A DNA stretch of 64,000 nt from Flavobacteriaceae bacterium NBU2977 (GCA_019931105.1 JAIOUW010000001.1:372001-436000); one strand, 5' to 3'; positions 37,279-46,575 are shown, counted from the stretch's first letter. Notes: generated by a model not told the origin, from the letters alone. A program made the numbers and translations.

Positions 37279-40200
37279 AGGTTTTCTTTCTTAAGACTGG
37301 CCAAATATTCGATAACATCGCGTATCTCACGTTTTGTCATGGCACCGGCCATTGAAGGCATGCTGGACATGGAATTTTCACGTTTGCTGATCCGTTCCAA
37401 GGCAATTTCCATGGGTTCGGCATCATTCGTACGTAATATGAGTTCGCGGTCGGTTTCCTCGATTAGCACTCCGATTACCTCCTGGCCATCTTTGAGCGTG
37501 ACAGTCACCGTACCAAAACCTGGTGCCAATCTCGCACTAGGATTGATCAACGCCTCCAACAATTGTTCCCTATTCAGGGTATTTCCGATATTGTCCAATG
37601 GAGGGCCTACCTGCCCACCGGCACCTCCCACCGAGTGGCAACGCACACATTGTCCGGTCGAATTATTATTGAAAAAATTGCGGCCCTGCCACCACTCACC
37701 ACCTTCGAGGGTTTCTTTAAATGCTTCGACCGTGATCCCCGTTGATTTTAAAGCGCCCAAATCGGCAATCAATTTTTCGGATCCAGAAGCTTCGACGGCT
37801 TCAATCAAATCTAAAATTACAGCCGAGGATAGCTTTTCTGATTTGGCCTTGGCAATCATCTGGCCCAATACCGGTTCGGTTTTCGTCAATGGCATTTCGC
37901 CCAGTACTCCTAAAGCTTTTTGCTGCTCACGTATTGAGCCGTTGACAAAGACTGGATCTATGATTGCCGGTAAATCTTCCTTGGAAACATCTAGTTTTGT
38001 TACCAATCCCAGGGCCGTAGTGCGCACGTTGAAATCAGGGTCCTTCATCCCCGCCTGCATGGCTGATTTGATATTGTCGTAATTCAAATTACCCAAGGCC
38101 TCCAGCATGGCCGAACGAACTTTCGGCGATTTATGGGCTATCATAATTCTCCGCAATCGGTCGTTATGCGATTCAATTCCCAAAGCGCTCAAGGTTTTCG
38201 AAACCGCAACGAGGATATCCTCATCGGCTTCCAACAAAAATTCTGGAATAAGCCCTTCGATCTTTTGTCTTACCGGAGCGGCATCACGTTCTATCTCACC
38301 ACGATACCGCCCATCTACGCGATCAAGTACCGACGGAGAGGCCCAAGTACCTACCGCCGCCAGAGCCTCACCTTTCAAATGGGCAGGCACCCCCGCCCGT
38401 TTTGCAAAAGCAACTAGGTTGTTCAGCTCTTGTTCACCACCTACCCTCAAAGCCGCATTAATTGCCCTTCGCAATAATGGTTCAGAGGTAAATCTTTCTT
38501 CGTTCAAAACAGCGGCCAGATCCGGCAAAGCTTGCTCAATGGACCAATCATCATTAATGGCACGTGCCGCCTCGGTAACGATAAATTCGTCTTCATCTTT
38601 AAGGAAGCGTGTAATCTCTGGGCTTTGCATTCGACGCAGTGCCAGCACCGCAGCGATACGGAGACTACGGTTGCCGTTCCCTTCCAAAGCGACGATCGGT
38701 GATTCTTCGCCGATTCTAGAAAGTGCCAAGACAGCGGCATGTCTCAAATAATTATCCTCATCATTGTTGGCCGCCAACATATCCAAGAGTGGCTGAACCG
38801 CTTCTTTATGCTTTATTCTTCCCAGAGCTTGGGCCGCAAAAAACTTCACACGGGCATTCGAGTGTTTAAGCAAGGGTATAAACGAAGCCCCGGCATTGGC
38901 ATACTTCACATCTCCCAAAACCTTGGCCGCTTGAGCGATAATCTCAGAATCTCCATTTTCAAGAAGATCCAATAGAATTTCGGCAAGGTCATTATCAGTG
39001 CCCGCAAGCTGCCCGATACCCCAGATACTATGTATCTGTGCGTATTGATCGTTCGACTTTTCAAGTACTTTTTTAAAAGTCTTAAAACCTTTGTTTCCTC
39101 GCTTCGCCAATTCAAATTGTGCTTTTTGGCGAATGCGCATATCGGCATGTGAAAGCAATTGGGCCAAATCGTCACGTGATTGATCCGAATAATCAAGGGT
39201 CATCAACCTTTCTGTTTCTTTCCTTTCCGCTTCCAGGTCGTTATTTTCATCGGAAACATCCAATTTCCAGACACGTCCATAATTTTTGGTATTCCAACCA
39301 TTGATCCAATCGGCCAAGTACAATGCCCCATCAGGTCCGAAACGTATTCCGGTGGGCAACACACCGCTCAAAATATCTTCTTCACCATCGAGTTCAAACG
39401 TTGCACCTTTTTGTTTGAGCCCGAAAGACCATATATGGGAATTGGTGGGGTTACCCACGAACTCGACCAAAAAGAATTTGTCGAGCCATTTTTTTCCAAG
39501 TGCGGTTCCAGGATTGTATATCATTCCAGTAGGACCGTTGTGGTAGTTCTGGATCGGGGGTAGAATATAGGCTGCCTGTCCCTCCCATCTTGGAACATAT
39601 AGTTTTTCGTCCATCCAAACATTATAGCCATTGTTCATCGGATCGGTATATTTTCCGTATTGCCAATTGGCACGCCAACCCGCATCATGACCTTCCACGA
39701 TATGCACCAAACGTTCGCTTTCACCCCTGTGGTCACCGTCGTTGTCGGAAGAAATGATATTGCCATAGGCATCGAACACGAACTCATGGGTGTTTCTGAG
39801 TCCGGCGGCAAATACTTCGAAATCGCTTCCATCGGGATTTGTCCTGACTATAATTCCTTGATTCGGATACTTATGATTCGTACCATCGGGCAAGGTAATA
39901 TTGGCCCCAATGTCGCCAATACCCCAGTAAATTTTTCCATCAGGACCTTCAATCGCCCCGGACATGCCATGACCGCCAAACCCGATGTGGACCGCAAAAC
40001 CATGAGCTAGGGAAGTTTTGGTATCCAAGACCTCATCATCATTTGTGTCGACCAATCGCCACATATCTGGGCCGACCCCTACAAAAACATCATCATCACG
40101 AACAAGCAACGCCCCGGCGCAATCGGTAATTTCTTCACTGAAATCATTAAGAATACGGGTCGATTTATCGGCCAAGCCATCGTTATTGACATCATCTAAA

Positions 40201-40691
40201 CGCCAAACCTCCTCTTTTTCAACGGCTAGATCACGCCAATCGTGAATGGTGTCATTGTTCAAATCGGGAAACCACTCATTCTCCCCACTTTTTTCAGGCG
40301 CAAAAGTTTCCCTTAAAAAATTGCGCCGATCCTCAACGGTCTGCCAAGAGATGGAAGGGGTCATCCATTGGCGATAGCCACGAATATCGAATTCTGAATT
40401 CTTTTGACGATTGGTACGGGTCAAATAGATACTGCCTTTGTTATCGACCGACATTGCCACGGGATCGGGCGCCAATGAATCGGATGCCCAAAGTGTCAGA
40501 TCTAATCCTTCGGCCACTACTGCCGGAGTATTTTCGCGAATTTCCTTGGCCCTCATCATGCCCGTAAGGGAATCTTCATAAATGACCAAAGGGGTTTCTT
40601 TGGGAAGCTTGGGCGTATTGTTACATGAAAGCGCCAAAATCGAGATGAGAAAAAGTGATACTGAAAACCGCATTATTGATATATATTTCAT
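37275..40691 (-). CDS. PVC-type haem-binding CxxCH protein with propeller and HEAT repeats, lipoprotein
   Basis: A 1138-residue lipoprotein (ALSC). An N-terminal propeller (WASDSLAPDPVAMSVDNKG; GHDAGWRANWQYGKY; GIRFGPDGALYLADWINGW) is followed from about 480 to 960 by many HEAT-like repeats (MRIRQKAQFELAKRG; ARVKFFAAQALGRI) and a C-terminal cytochrome c with CVRCH at about 1015-1019. This matches the PVC-type family of Planctomycetes and Bacteroidota. A second ATG (MRFSVSLF) six codons in is an alternative start. It is preceded by the esterase gene (20 bp). Confidence 0.9.
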   Translation of the reverse strand: MKYISIMRFSVSLFLISILALSCNNTPKLPKETPLVIYEDSLTGMMRAKEIRENTPAVVAEGLDLTLWASDSLAPDPVAMSVDNKGSIYLTRTNRQKNSEFDIRGYRQWMTPSISWQTVEDRRNFLRETFAPEKSGENEWFPDLNNDTIHDWRDLAVEKEEVWRLDDVNNDGLADKSTRILNDFSEEITDCAGALLVRDDDVFVGVGPDMWRLVDTNDDEVLDTKTSLAHGFAVHIGFGGHGMSGAIEGPDGKIYWGIGDIGANITLPDGTNHKYPNQGIIVRTNPDGSDFEVFAAGLRNTHEFVFDAYGNIISSDNDGDHRGESERLVHIVEGHDAGWRANWQYGKYTDPMNNGYNVWMDEKLYVPRWEGQAAYILPPIQNYHNGPTGMIYNPGTALGKKWLDKFFLVEFVGNPTNSHIWSFGLKQKGATFELDGEEDILSGVLPTGIRFGPDGALYLADWINGWNTKNYGRVWKLDVSDENNDLEAERKETERLMTLDYSDQSRDDLAQLLSHADMRIRQKAQFELAKRGNKGFKTFKKVLEKSNDQYAQIHSIWGIGQLAGTDNDLAEILLDLLENGDSEIIAQAAKVLGDVKYANAGASFIPLLKHSNARVKFFAAQALGRIKHKEAVQPLLDMLAANNDEDNYLRHAAVLALSRIGEESPIVALEGNGNRSLRIAAVLALRRMQSPEITRFLKDEDEFIVTEAARAINDDWSIEQALPDLAAVLNEERFTSEPLLRRAINAALRVGGEQELNNLVAFAKRAGVPAHLKGEALAAVGTWASPSVLDRVDGRYRGEIERDAAPVRQKIEGLIPEFLLEADEDILVAVSKTLSALGIESHNDRLRRIMIAHKSPKVRSAMLEALGNLNYDNIKSAMQAGMKDPDFNVRTTALGLVTKLDVSKEDLPAIIDPVFVNGSIREQQKALGVLGEMPLTKTEPVLGQMIAKAKSEKLSSAVILDLIEAVEASGSEKLIADLGALKSTGITVEAFKETLEGGEWWQGRNFFNNNSTGQCVRCHSVGGAGGQVGPPLDNIGNTLNREQLLEALINPSARLAPGFGTVTVTLKDGQEVIGVLIEETDRELILRTNDAEPMEIALERISKRENSMSSMPSMAGAMTKREIRDVIEYLASLKKENL

Positions 40692-40711
40692 TAGTAATTT
40701 TTAATAAGTTC

Positions 40712-41569
40712 TTAGTGTTGATGAAAGGCGTCGGAAACAAATGAAAGCACCGTCGGAAGGGCATCACGCCAATACGTCCAGCTATGGCCGCCATCGCGGA
40801 CGCGATATTCATGCGGTATCTCTTTTTTCTTCATTGCAATATGCACCAAACTGTTTCCTTCGTATAGAAAATCATCATCGCCACAGTCGATATACCATCG
40901 CACGGACTTAATATCATCAACGGGAACGCTTTCAATGAGATTCAGCGCACTATGCCTTTCAAAATATTCTTTTAACTCGGCATTGGTGTACTTTTCATTG
41001 CGTCGTTCGAATTGTTGCTTCAATTGGTCAATAGTAAGCGGCCCTACATATGCACTAAGCGGACAGGCAGAGGAAAAAAGCTCGGGACGATGTAAGGCAT
41101 ACATAAAAGAACCTCCCCCACCCATCGATAGGCCGGCCACGGCGCGGTATCTTTTTTCACCTTTGATACGGTATTTTTCTTCGACATGTGGCATAAGTTC
41201 TTCAAAGAAAAAATCCTCATACTTCCAATCGCCAACATTGAAATAACCCATACGGCCCGTATCAGCATCGGGCATTACTATGACCATGGGCGTTGCAGTA
41301 CCATTTTTAATCGCTTCATCGGTTATTCGTAAAACCTCTCCAAATTGTACCCAGCCCGTATGGTCATCGGTGGCACCGTGCAAAAGGTACAGTACCGGAT
41401 AGCTTCGCTCGGAAGTATCATAATCGGGTGGCAGGTAAACGGCATATTTGCGCTCACCATTTAAAATTTTACTGTGCATTGACCTATTGTCGAATACCTT
41501 GCCAGATTGTGCCAAAAGGGAAATGGGCACTGCCATTAACAAAATCAGTACGGCCGTTAAATATTTCAT
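40712..41569 (-). CDS. Secreted esterase D-like alpha/beta hydrolase
   Basis: A 285-residue protein with a Sec signal ending SLLAQ. It has the esterase fold typical of carbohydrate esterases and trehalose mycolyltransferase-like enzymes: YPVLYLLHGATDDHTGW, the nucleophile serine in AGLSMGGGGS and the histidine in DGGHSWTYWRD. I infer removal of acetyl, feruloyl or similar esters from polysaccharide, supported by the GH43 gene 95 bp upstream. Confidence 0.88.
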   Translation of the reverse strand: MKYLTAVLILLMAVPISLLAQSGKVFDNRSMHSKILNGERKYAVYLPPDYDTSERSYPVLYLLHGATDDHTGWVQFGEVLRITDEAIKNGTATPMVIVMPDADTGRMGYFNVGDWKYEDFFFEELMPHVEEKYRIKGEKRYRAVAGLSMGGGGSFMYALHRPELFSSACPLSAYVGPLTIDQLKQQFERRNEKYTNAELKEYFERHSALNLIESVPVDDIKSVRWYIDCGDDDFLYEGNSLVHIAMKKKEIPHEYRVRDGGHSWTYWRDALPTVLSFVSDAFHQH

Positions 41570-41664
41570 ATTAAAGTGTTTTGAGCAATCAAGCTAACAA
41601 GATACTAAAGAAAAAGATATAAGGCGTTTAGAAATGGTGCGCATTTAATGACCTGATCCATGTA

Positions 41665-42702
41665 TCAACGCACTCCTTTGAAAGTCATCTTTACCGGTTT
41701 GATCATGCCATCGGCATTGAACTCCATTTTATCCATACAGGTGACGCGATGGTCACGGTCTTCGTTCGGTATGGGTCTACGATGATAGACCATGATCCAT
41801 TCATCGGTACCGGGTTTGTTGATAACGGAATGATGCCCGGCACCGGTGGCAATGTCGCCCTCTTTTGATTCCAATACAGTTCCGATCCGATTAAAAGGAC
41901 CCATAGGGCTATCCGACATCGCATAAGCAACCTTATAGGAACCTTCGCCCCAATTACCCTCGGACCACATAAAATAGTAGATGCCCTTTCTTAAAAACAT
42001 AAAGGGCCCTTCCACATAGCCTTCAGGGGTAATTTCCTTAAAAAGCTCTCCGTTTTCCCAGGGAATGAATCCGGTAAAATCATCATTCAGTTTTCCCAGA
42101 TTGCAATGACTCCATCCCCCGTAGAAGAAATAATAAGTACCATCGACATCCTTGAACACAAATTGGTCGATTGGCTGGGCATCGTTGTAAAAATCGGAAA
42201 TCAAAGGTTTGCCCAAATAATCCTCGAACGGCCCTCCCGGACTATCCGCTACAGCGACCCCGATACCCCCATAATGGTTGATATCATTGTTCGGGTCATA
42301 AGAAGATCTACCCGGTCTTTGAATATCATTGGCCCCAAAAAATAGAAAGTATTTGTCATTTTTTTCAATGATCGAAGGTGCCCAAAGGGCCTGTCGCAAC
42401 CATTTGATTTTGGTGGTGTCGAGAATGTTTTCATGTTTTTGCCAATTCACCAAATCTTTAGAGGAAAAAGCATCGAAATGCAGTTGTTTGTCGTAGTCGT
42501 CGGAAAAAGTCGGATACACCCAATATGTACCATCAAAAACCGCCCCTTCGGGATCGGCATACCAACCCTCGAAAACGGGGTTACCCGAAGTAACGTCGGA
42601 ACTTTCGGCCGTTACTATTTTATCTTTTTTTGGGGAATCCTTACATCCAACCGTAAAGAAAAAAATGATTAGCATTGTACAAATCGCGGTTCTTGAAAAC
42701 AT
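41665..42702 (-). CDS. GH43-type glycoside hydrolase, lipoprotein
   Basis: I start at ATG 42702, where the signal MFSRTAICTMLIIFFFTVGC begins (345 residues). The five-bladed propeller shows the GH43 pattern: YADPEGAVFDG (catalytic base Asp), WAPSII, the Asp in IDQFVFKDVDGTYYF and the acid Glu in YVEGPFMF. Family members are arabinanases, xylosidases or arabinofuranosidases; activity cannot be assigned. The start is 20 bp after the DUF2306 gene stop. Confidence 0.9.
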   Translation of the reverse strand: MFSRTAICTMLIIFFFTVGCKDSPKKDKIVTAESSDVTSGNPVFEGWYADPEGAVFDGTYWVYPTFSDDYDKQLHFDAFSSKDLVNWQKHENILDTTKIKWLRQALWAPSIIEKNDKYFLFFGANDIQRPGRSSYDPNNDINHYGGIGVAVADSPGGPFEDYLGKPLISDFYNDAQPIDQFVFKDVDGTYYFFYGGWSHCNLGKLNDDFTGFIPWENGELFKEITPEGYVEGPFMFLRKGIYYFMWSEGNWGEGSYKVAYAMSDSPMGPFNRIGTVLESKEGDIATGAGHHSVINKPGTDEWIMVYHRRPIPNEDRDHRVTCMDKMEFNADGMIKPVKMTFKGVR

Positions 42703-42722
42703 AATCAATCCATGGTTAAACA

Positions 42723-43340
42723 TTAATCGATGATAAGGCCCTTTCTGTGAACCCAAAAATAGGCAAAGACAATATTGGGCACCCAACAGAGCCACGCCAC
42801 AAAGCGATAGGCCTGTTCAAAATCACCCAGCCCCAATACCAACAATGGCAACCAAATGCGCAGGGTTACGGCGGCAAAACATGCGGCATAACTGTAAATC
42901 ATCAAGCCCTGGTGCAATTGTAAATCTTTGTTTCGCACCGCGAAATACGCCTTGATCGAGGTATATAGCCATAAGAGGCCCAAACAGATAAAACCCAAGG
43001 AGGAAATTATTCCACCAGTTGCGTAAAAAGCGATATAAATGGCACAGACACTACTGATAATGGCCGAAATCACATATATCTTACCAATGTTTCGATGGCG
43101 TTTTAGATTGGCATTCCGTAATTTTTTACTGAACTGTGCCCAACCGATCAACAGCGCAACACCGCCAAAAAGTATATGGCCATAGAACCCGATATTCCAA
43201 AGTAAATTAGACAGTAAGGCCTCATCTTTCGAAGCCAAAAGTCCGAATTCGCGATCTATCACGAAATACAATAAGGGGTAAAGCCCAATGACAATCGCCA
43301 AAAAAACAAAAACGAACCATGCTACTTTATTCGTACCCAT
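42723..43340 (-). CDS. DUF2306 membrane protein
   Basis: A 205-residue protein with about six membrane helices and conserved histidines (FYGHILFGGVALL, LKRHRNIGKIYV, LQLHQGLMIYSYA). It resembles DUF2306 proteins, whose histidines suggest haem binding and which have no assigned function. It lies 5 bp after the VOC gene on the same transcript. Confidence 0.8.
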   Translation of the reverse strand: MGTNKVAWFVFVFLAIVIGLYPLLYFVIDREFGLLASKDEALLSNLLWNIGFYGHILFGGVALLIGWAQFSKKLRNANLKRHRNIGKIYVISAIISSVCAIYIAFYATGGIISSLGFICLGLLWLYTSIKAYFAVRNKDLQLHQGLMIYSYAACFAAVTLRIWLPLLVLGLGDFEQAYRFVAWLCWVPNIVFAYFWVHRKGLIID

Positions 43341-43345
43341 CTTTC

Positions 43346-43717
43346 TTAAACATGTTGGTCGACCAAAATGGTATTGCCATCAGGGTCGGTGATCACAAAA
43401 CTTGCCGGTCCGGTAGTGGATTCATCGGCCTCACTGGCAAATTGAATGCCGTGGTTCTTTAAGTTTATTTGAATATCGCGCACATCGTCAAATGATTCCA
43501 ATTTTTGGGCGTTTTCATCCCATCCTGGATTGAAGGTCAAAATATTGTTTTCGAACATACCCTGAAACAAGCCTACAAGGGCATTTTCGTTTTTCATAAT
43601 GAGATAATTGCGTTCCATAGACCCCGCAAATACGGCAAAACCCAATTTCTCGTAAAAATCTTTTGAAACGGCCAAATCTTTGACCGCCAGGCTAATGGAA
43701 AATGCACCTAGTTTCAT
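43346..43717 (-). CDS. VOC superfamily protein (glyoxalase-like)
   Basis: A 123-residue protein starting MKLGAFSISLAVKDLAVSKD, the common VOC N-terminus, and ending FVITDPDGNTILVDQHV. It is a small cytoplasmic single-domain member. It is the promoter-proximal gene of a run that continues into the DUF2306 and GH43 genes. Substrate unknown. Confidence 0.88.
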   Translation of the reverse strand: MKLGAFSISLAVKDLAVSKDFYEKLGFAVFAGSMERNYLIMKNENALVGLFQGMFENNILTFNPGWDENAQKLESFDDVRDIQINLKNHGIQFASEADESTTGPASFVITDPDGNTILVDQHV

Positions 43718-43742
43718 ACATAAATGTTTTAATTTTTAATGG

Positions 43743-43760
43743 ATGACCGCAAACGGTCAT
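43743..43760. terminator. Small perfect hairpin upstream of the VOC gene
   Basis: ATGACCG (43743-43749) and CGGTCAT (43754-43760) form a 7-bp stem with a CAAA loop in the gap between the esterase gene stop and the VOC gene start. There is no strong T-run after it, so it may be a weak terminator for the esterase gene or an operator for the VOC gene. Confidence 0.3.
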
Positions 43761-43773
43761 AAATAAACACCCG

Positions 43774-43848
43774 GTCAGGTCGAGCGCAGTCGAGAACTCA
43801 TTTAAAATACATTAAGTTCAACTACCTCTCGACTACGCTCGAGGTGAC
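43774..43848. repeat. REP-like intergenic palindrome
   Basis: The arms 43774-43795 and 43827-43848 are near-perfect reverse complements (GTCAGGTCGAGCGCAGTCGA and its partner), separated by 31 bp. From memory, sequences with this GTCGAGCGCAGTCGAG core are frequent between genes in flavobacterial genomes. It sits downstream of the esterase gene. A repeat-associated transposase is not present here. Confidence 0.7.
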
Positions 43849-43925
43849 ACTAAATTATGATTGACGGCGGACAATCATATAATTTTTTGGGAAACGTTTC
43901 TATCCTCCATTTTTCAATTAACGCG

Positions 43926-45656
43926 TCATCGGTATCGCCAACTTGTCAAATCGGCACCCTTGGGAGCACTCTCGGCAATGCGTTTCATTATTTTAGGCAC
44001 GTACATGCTATTATAACGTAGTCGACTTATGGCATTTGGCTGTTCGGGGTCACCGTTCCAACAGTGTTCGGCCCGATCGCCATAAAGCACTTCACCTGCG
44101 TAATAGGGCTCTGTTGTACTTTCCAAAAAATCTTCCATTAAATATACGGCATTGTTCAGGTAATAATTATCCATATCACCACAGTAGATATGGATCTTGC
44201 CCTTTAGGTCGTCACCGAGTTTGTGCCAATCACGCTCTAAGATATGTCGCAGGTCGTAATTCTCTTTCCAATATTCAGCTACCCTATGATCAATGTCACC
44301 GGTCATTTTGTCCCATAGCCTGACGGGATATCCGTCTTCGCCCTGAGGAGAATAAGTGGCTTCCCAAATATCCCATTGTTGCCCTGATCGCGATCTGTCG
44401 CCCAAAACCAGTTCTAAATGATTGCCTTCGCGCAAAGTCGATTGAACCTGCCCCAAATAATTGCGATGACTCGGCACTTCCAACTTTTTGTGCGCACTTT
44501 TATAGTAATAGGCATTGTCATCTTCATAAATATTGGTCAGGCAGTATGCCCTAAAATCGATTGGGTCGGGGCATGCGGCAAAACATCCGTTATATTCCTC
44601 GGGATATTTTACCTGTACCGCCAAGGCTTCCCAACCTCCTGTAGAACCGCCGTATAAAAAACGTGACCAACCTTCGCCGATACCCCGGAATTTTTTTTCG
44701 ATATATGGAATAAGCTCATAGGTAATGGCATCGCCATAAGGGCCTTGGCTCGCCGAATTCACCGCATAGGAATCGTCGTAATAAGGTGTCGGATGTTGGA
44801 TCTCGATTATCAACATGCGCGGAAAATCAGGTTCGTTCCAACGCTTATAAAAATCGTAGGCTTCCTGTTGCTGAATGATGTTATAACCCTCTAAATCAAA
44901 ACGCTCAGAATATTCGGGTTCCAAATCGGAATCTGGTGGTGTGGTTCGGAATCCTCCAAAATCAGAAGGGAAATGTCCATGAAAAACCATAAGCGGGTAT
45001 TTGGCCTCAGGGTGTTCTTCAAATCCCTTGGGCAACAAAACATGAGCGCCCAAATACATATCCCTTCCCCAAAATTCGGAGAGTTTTTCGGATCTGATCT
45101 TTATATGTTTTACCCATTCGGTGTCTTTGGGCTCTTCGATCGGGGGAATGACCTGATCCATTACCACATCTACATTTTGAATACCCTTCTCGCCCACATT
45201 TATCTTGAAAGGCTTGCTATAGAGGTTTCCAGGAGAACGATTCCATTGCTGGCCTTCACCATTGTCCATGGGCAATTTTACCGTATGTCCGGTCGATAGG
45301 TCAAATGTCTCGTAAACATGGAGCAGAGCCTGTACGTTGTACTCGCCCGGCGGCACTTTGGAAAGGCTCTCATAAGGAAATCCGAAGATATCAGCGTCAA
45401 AGACCTTTTTTTCGCCAGACCTCATCTGGTCTACGTTCATACCGAAAACCAATTGTGTATTCAATCCATCGTTGATTTGAAAGCGGGGTTCTTCTTCATC
45501 ATTGATCGATAGCATCAGCAACAATCTACCATCTTTGGCCTCGCCACTGGCATTTTCAGAAAAAGAAACATTGATGGAAAAATCAGTATCAGATTTCGAT
45601 TGGCACGAAACCAAAAGAAAAAAGGTCAAAACAGCAAACTGTAGCATGGTTTTCAT
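43926..45656 (-). CDS. Lipoprotein alpha/beta hydrolase (esterase-like) with N-terminal beta domain
   Basis: I start at ATG 45656 (MKTMLQFAVLTFFLLVSC), giving 576 residues. An N-terminal beta-sandwich-like region (about 25-190) precedes an alpha/beta hydrolase fold: YPLMVFHGHFPSDFG, the nucleophile serine in YGGSTGGWEALAVQ, an aspartate region and ERAEHCWNGDP-like histidine near the end. The substrate is unknown; neighbouring esterase and GH43 genes suggest sugar esters. Its leader and promoter are duplicated 946 bp upstream. Confidence 0.8.
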   Translation of the reverse strand: MKTMLQFAVLTFFLLVSCQSKSDTDFSINVSFSENASGEAKDGRLLLMLSINDEEEPRFQINDGLNTQLVFGMNVDQMRSGEKKVFDADIFGFPYESLSKVPPGEYNVQALLHVYETFDLSTGHTVKLPMDNGEGQQWNRSPGNLYSKPFKINVGEKGIQNVDVVMDQVIPPIEEPKDTEWVKHIKIRSEKLSEFWGRDMYLGAHVLLPKGFEEHPEAKYPLMVFHGHFPSDFGGFRTTPPDSDLEPEYSERFDLEGYNIIQQQEAYDFYKRWNEPDFPRMLIIEIQHPTPYYDDSYAVNSASQGPYGDAITYELIPYIEKKFRGIGEGWSRFLYGGSTGGWEALAVQVKYPEEYNGCFAACPDPIDFRAYCLTNIYEDDNAYYYKSAHKKLEVPSHRNYLGQVQSTLREGNHLELVLGDRSRSGQQWDIWEATYSPQGEDGYPVRLWDKMTGDIDHRVAEYWKENYDLRHILERDWHKLGDDLKGKIHIYCGDMDNYYLNNAVYLMEDFLESTTEPYYAGEVLYGDRAEHCWNGDPEQPNAISRLRYNSMYVPKIMKRIAESAPKGADLTSWRYR

Positions 45657-45775
45657 AACGGTCGGAATTTGTAGAAAAGGTAACAATTTAGAACGACAAC
45701 GAAAATACCAAACCCTTAATTCTGACGTTTTAAGTTAAGGTGCCGTACCTATCGAATTGTCAGCGATGAAAAAAC
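45641..45775. repeat. Duplicated divergent-promoter repeat, copy A
   Basis: This 135-bp segment spans the first codons of the esterase gene, its whole divergent promoter and the first codons of a rightward lipoprotein leader. It matches copy B (46587-46721) at 134 of 135 positions; the one difference is G at 45754 against A at 46700. Identity falls abruptly outside these limits, with about 30 bp of weaker similarity on each side. Confidence 0.92.
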
Positions 45776-45831
45776 TGGTTTGCCTATTATAGTTTTTAGC
45801 ACCATCATTGCAATAAGCAGTTGGAATACCT
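45766..45831 (+). pseudogene. Remnant of lipoprotein leader, frameshifted (copy A)
   Basis: ATG at 45766 begins MKKLVCLL and stops at TAG after nine codons. Aligned with the intact leader of copy B (MKKPFCLLLLFTAIIAMSSC) it needs a one-base deletion near 45788, and then the bases up to TTGG at about 45824 still match weakly. The body of this lipoprotein is missing, replaced by AT-rich DNA. Confidence 0.75.
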
Positions 45832-46095
45832 ATGTATGGTGCTGGCAGTTGGATAGAATTTGGAGGCGGGGTAACTGAAGACCTTCTATTGGCTGACTAT
45901 AATAATAGCTTGCAAAGGACACTCTCAAAAGCTATGATAGATGGATCTAAGAGGTACTTGCTTAATAAAATTCCAAGAAATGAACTTACTAAGCAATTTA
46001 TTGGTCAGAATGCGAGCATGGCCTCAAAATATTTTCAGAATAACTACAAGTTAATATATTATGGCCCAAATAATTATACTATAATACCAAAATAA
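45817..46095 (+). CDS. C-terminal fragment of an unknown protein, in AT-rich cargo
   Basis: The frame is open from 45817, just after a TAA, and has an ATG at 45832; it codes for a peptide beginning AVGIPMYGAGSWIEFGGG and ending in a lysine- and tyrosine-rich tail (NNYTIIPK). The first residues are not a signal or a natural domain start, so this looks like the 3' end of a longer gene cut at the junction with copy A. A tail of a secreted polymorphic toxin is one possibility (short, basic, followed by a small membrane protein), but no toxin motif was recognised. Confidence 0.5.
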   Translation, partial: AVGIPMYGAGSWIEFGGGVTEDLLLADYNNSLQRTLSKAMIDGSKRYLLNKIPRNELTKQFIGQNASMASKYFQNNYKLIYYGPNNYTIIPK

Positions 46096-46104
46096 CTTAC
46101 TATT

Positions 46105-46383
46105 ATGATTTACAATTATCTTTTATTAGGGGGTGGGTGTCTTTTATTCAGTTTTCTATGGTTTTATAAAATGCGGAACACAAAGGAATATGGACCAAAT
46201 CAACTAATTGATGATTTTGCAAAAAAATATAGTCCGTTATTTGAGAAATACAAACAATGGGAAATAGGAGGTATCGACATTCTAGTTGCTATTGTTTTCA
46301 TTTTTGGAATAATATCTATCTATAATGTTTTAGCAGTACTATTTGATATTCCAGTAGTTTTTGAGAGCTTTTATGATTTTTAA
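46105..46383 (+). CDS. Small membrane protein (92 aa) in AT-rich cargo
   Basis: A complete 92-residue frame with two membrane helices (YNYLLLGGGCLLFSFLWFY near the start and ILVAIVFIFGIISIYNVLAVLF later) and a charged middle. It begins 9 bp after the previous frame, so the two may form a pair. A role as an immunity or partner protein is speculative. The bases are far richer in A and T than those of neighbouring genes. Confidence 0.55.
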   Translation: MIYNYLLLGGGCLLFSFLWFYKMRNTKEYGPNQLIDDFAKKYSPLFEKYKQWEIGGIDILVAIVFIFGIISIYNVLAVLFDIPVVFESFYDF

Positions 46384-46392
46384 TGAAGCCCT

Positions 46393-46575
46393 ATGCATAT
46401 TTTAAGAATAAATAATATTTACAAATTAGATATAAGTTCTTTCTTTAAAAATTTAATATTCTCGATGAGTCAAATGCTCGTTTTCACTATAATTTTTATT
46501 GCTGGTATTTCAAATGAGGGTTATTCACAAGAAAATAAGTACATAGTTGATGAGGTACCATTAAAAAAAGGTTAA
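46393..46575 (+). CDS. 5' fragment of a secreted-protein gene in AT-rich cargo
   Basis: A 60-codon frame with a long hydrophobic signal segment (MLVFTIIFIAGISNEGYSQ) and then ENKYIVDEV, ending at TAA where the copy B similarity starts. It looks like the start of a secreted protein whose body was lost at the junction, so a functional product is unlikely. Confidence 0.45.
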   Translation: MHILRINNIYKLDISSFFKNLIFSMSQMLVFTIIFIAGISNEGYSQENKYIVDEVPLKKG

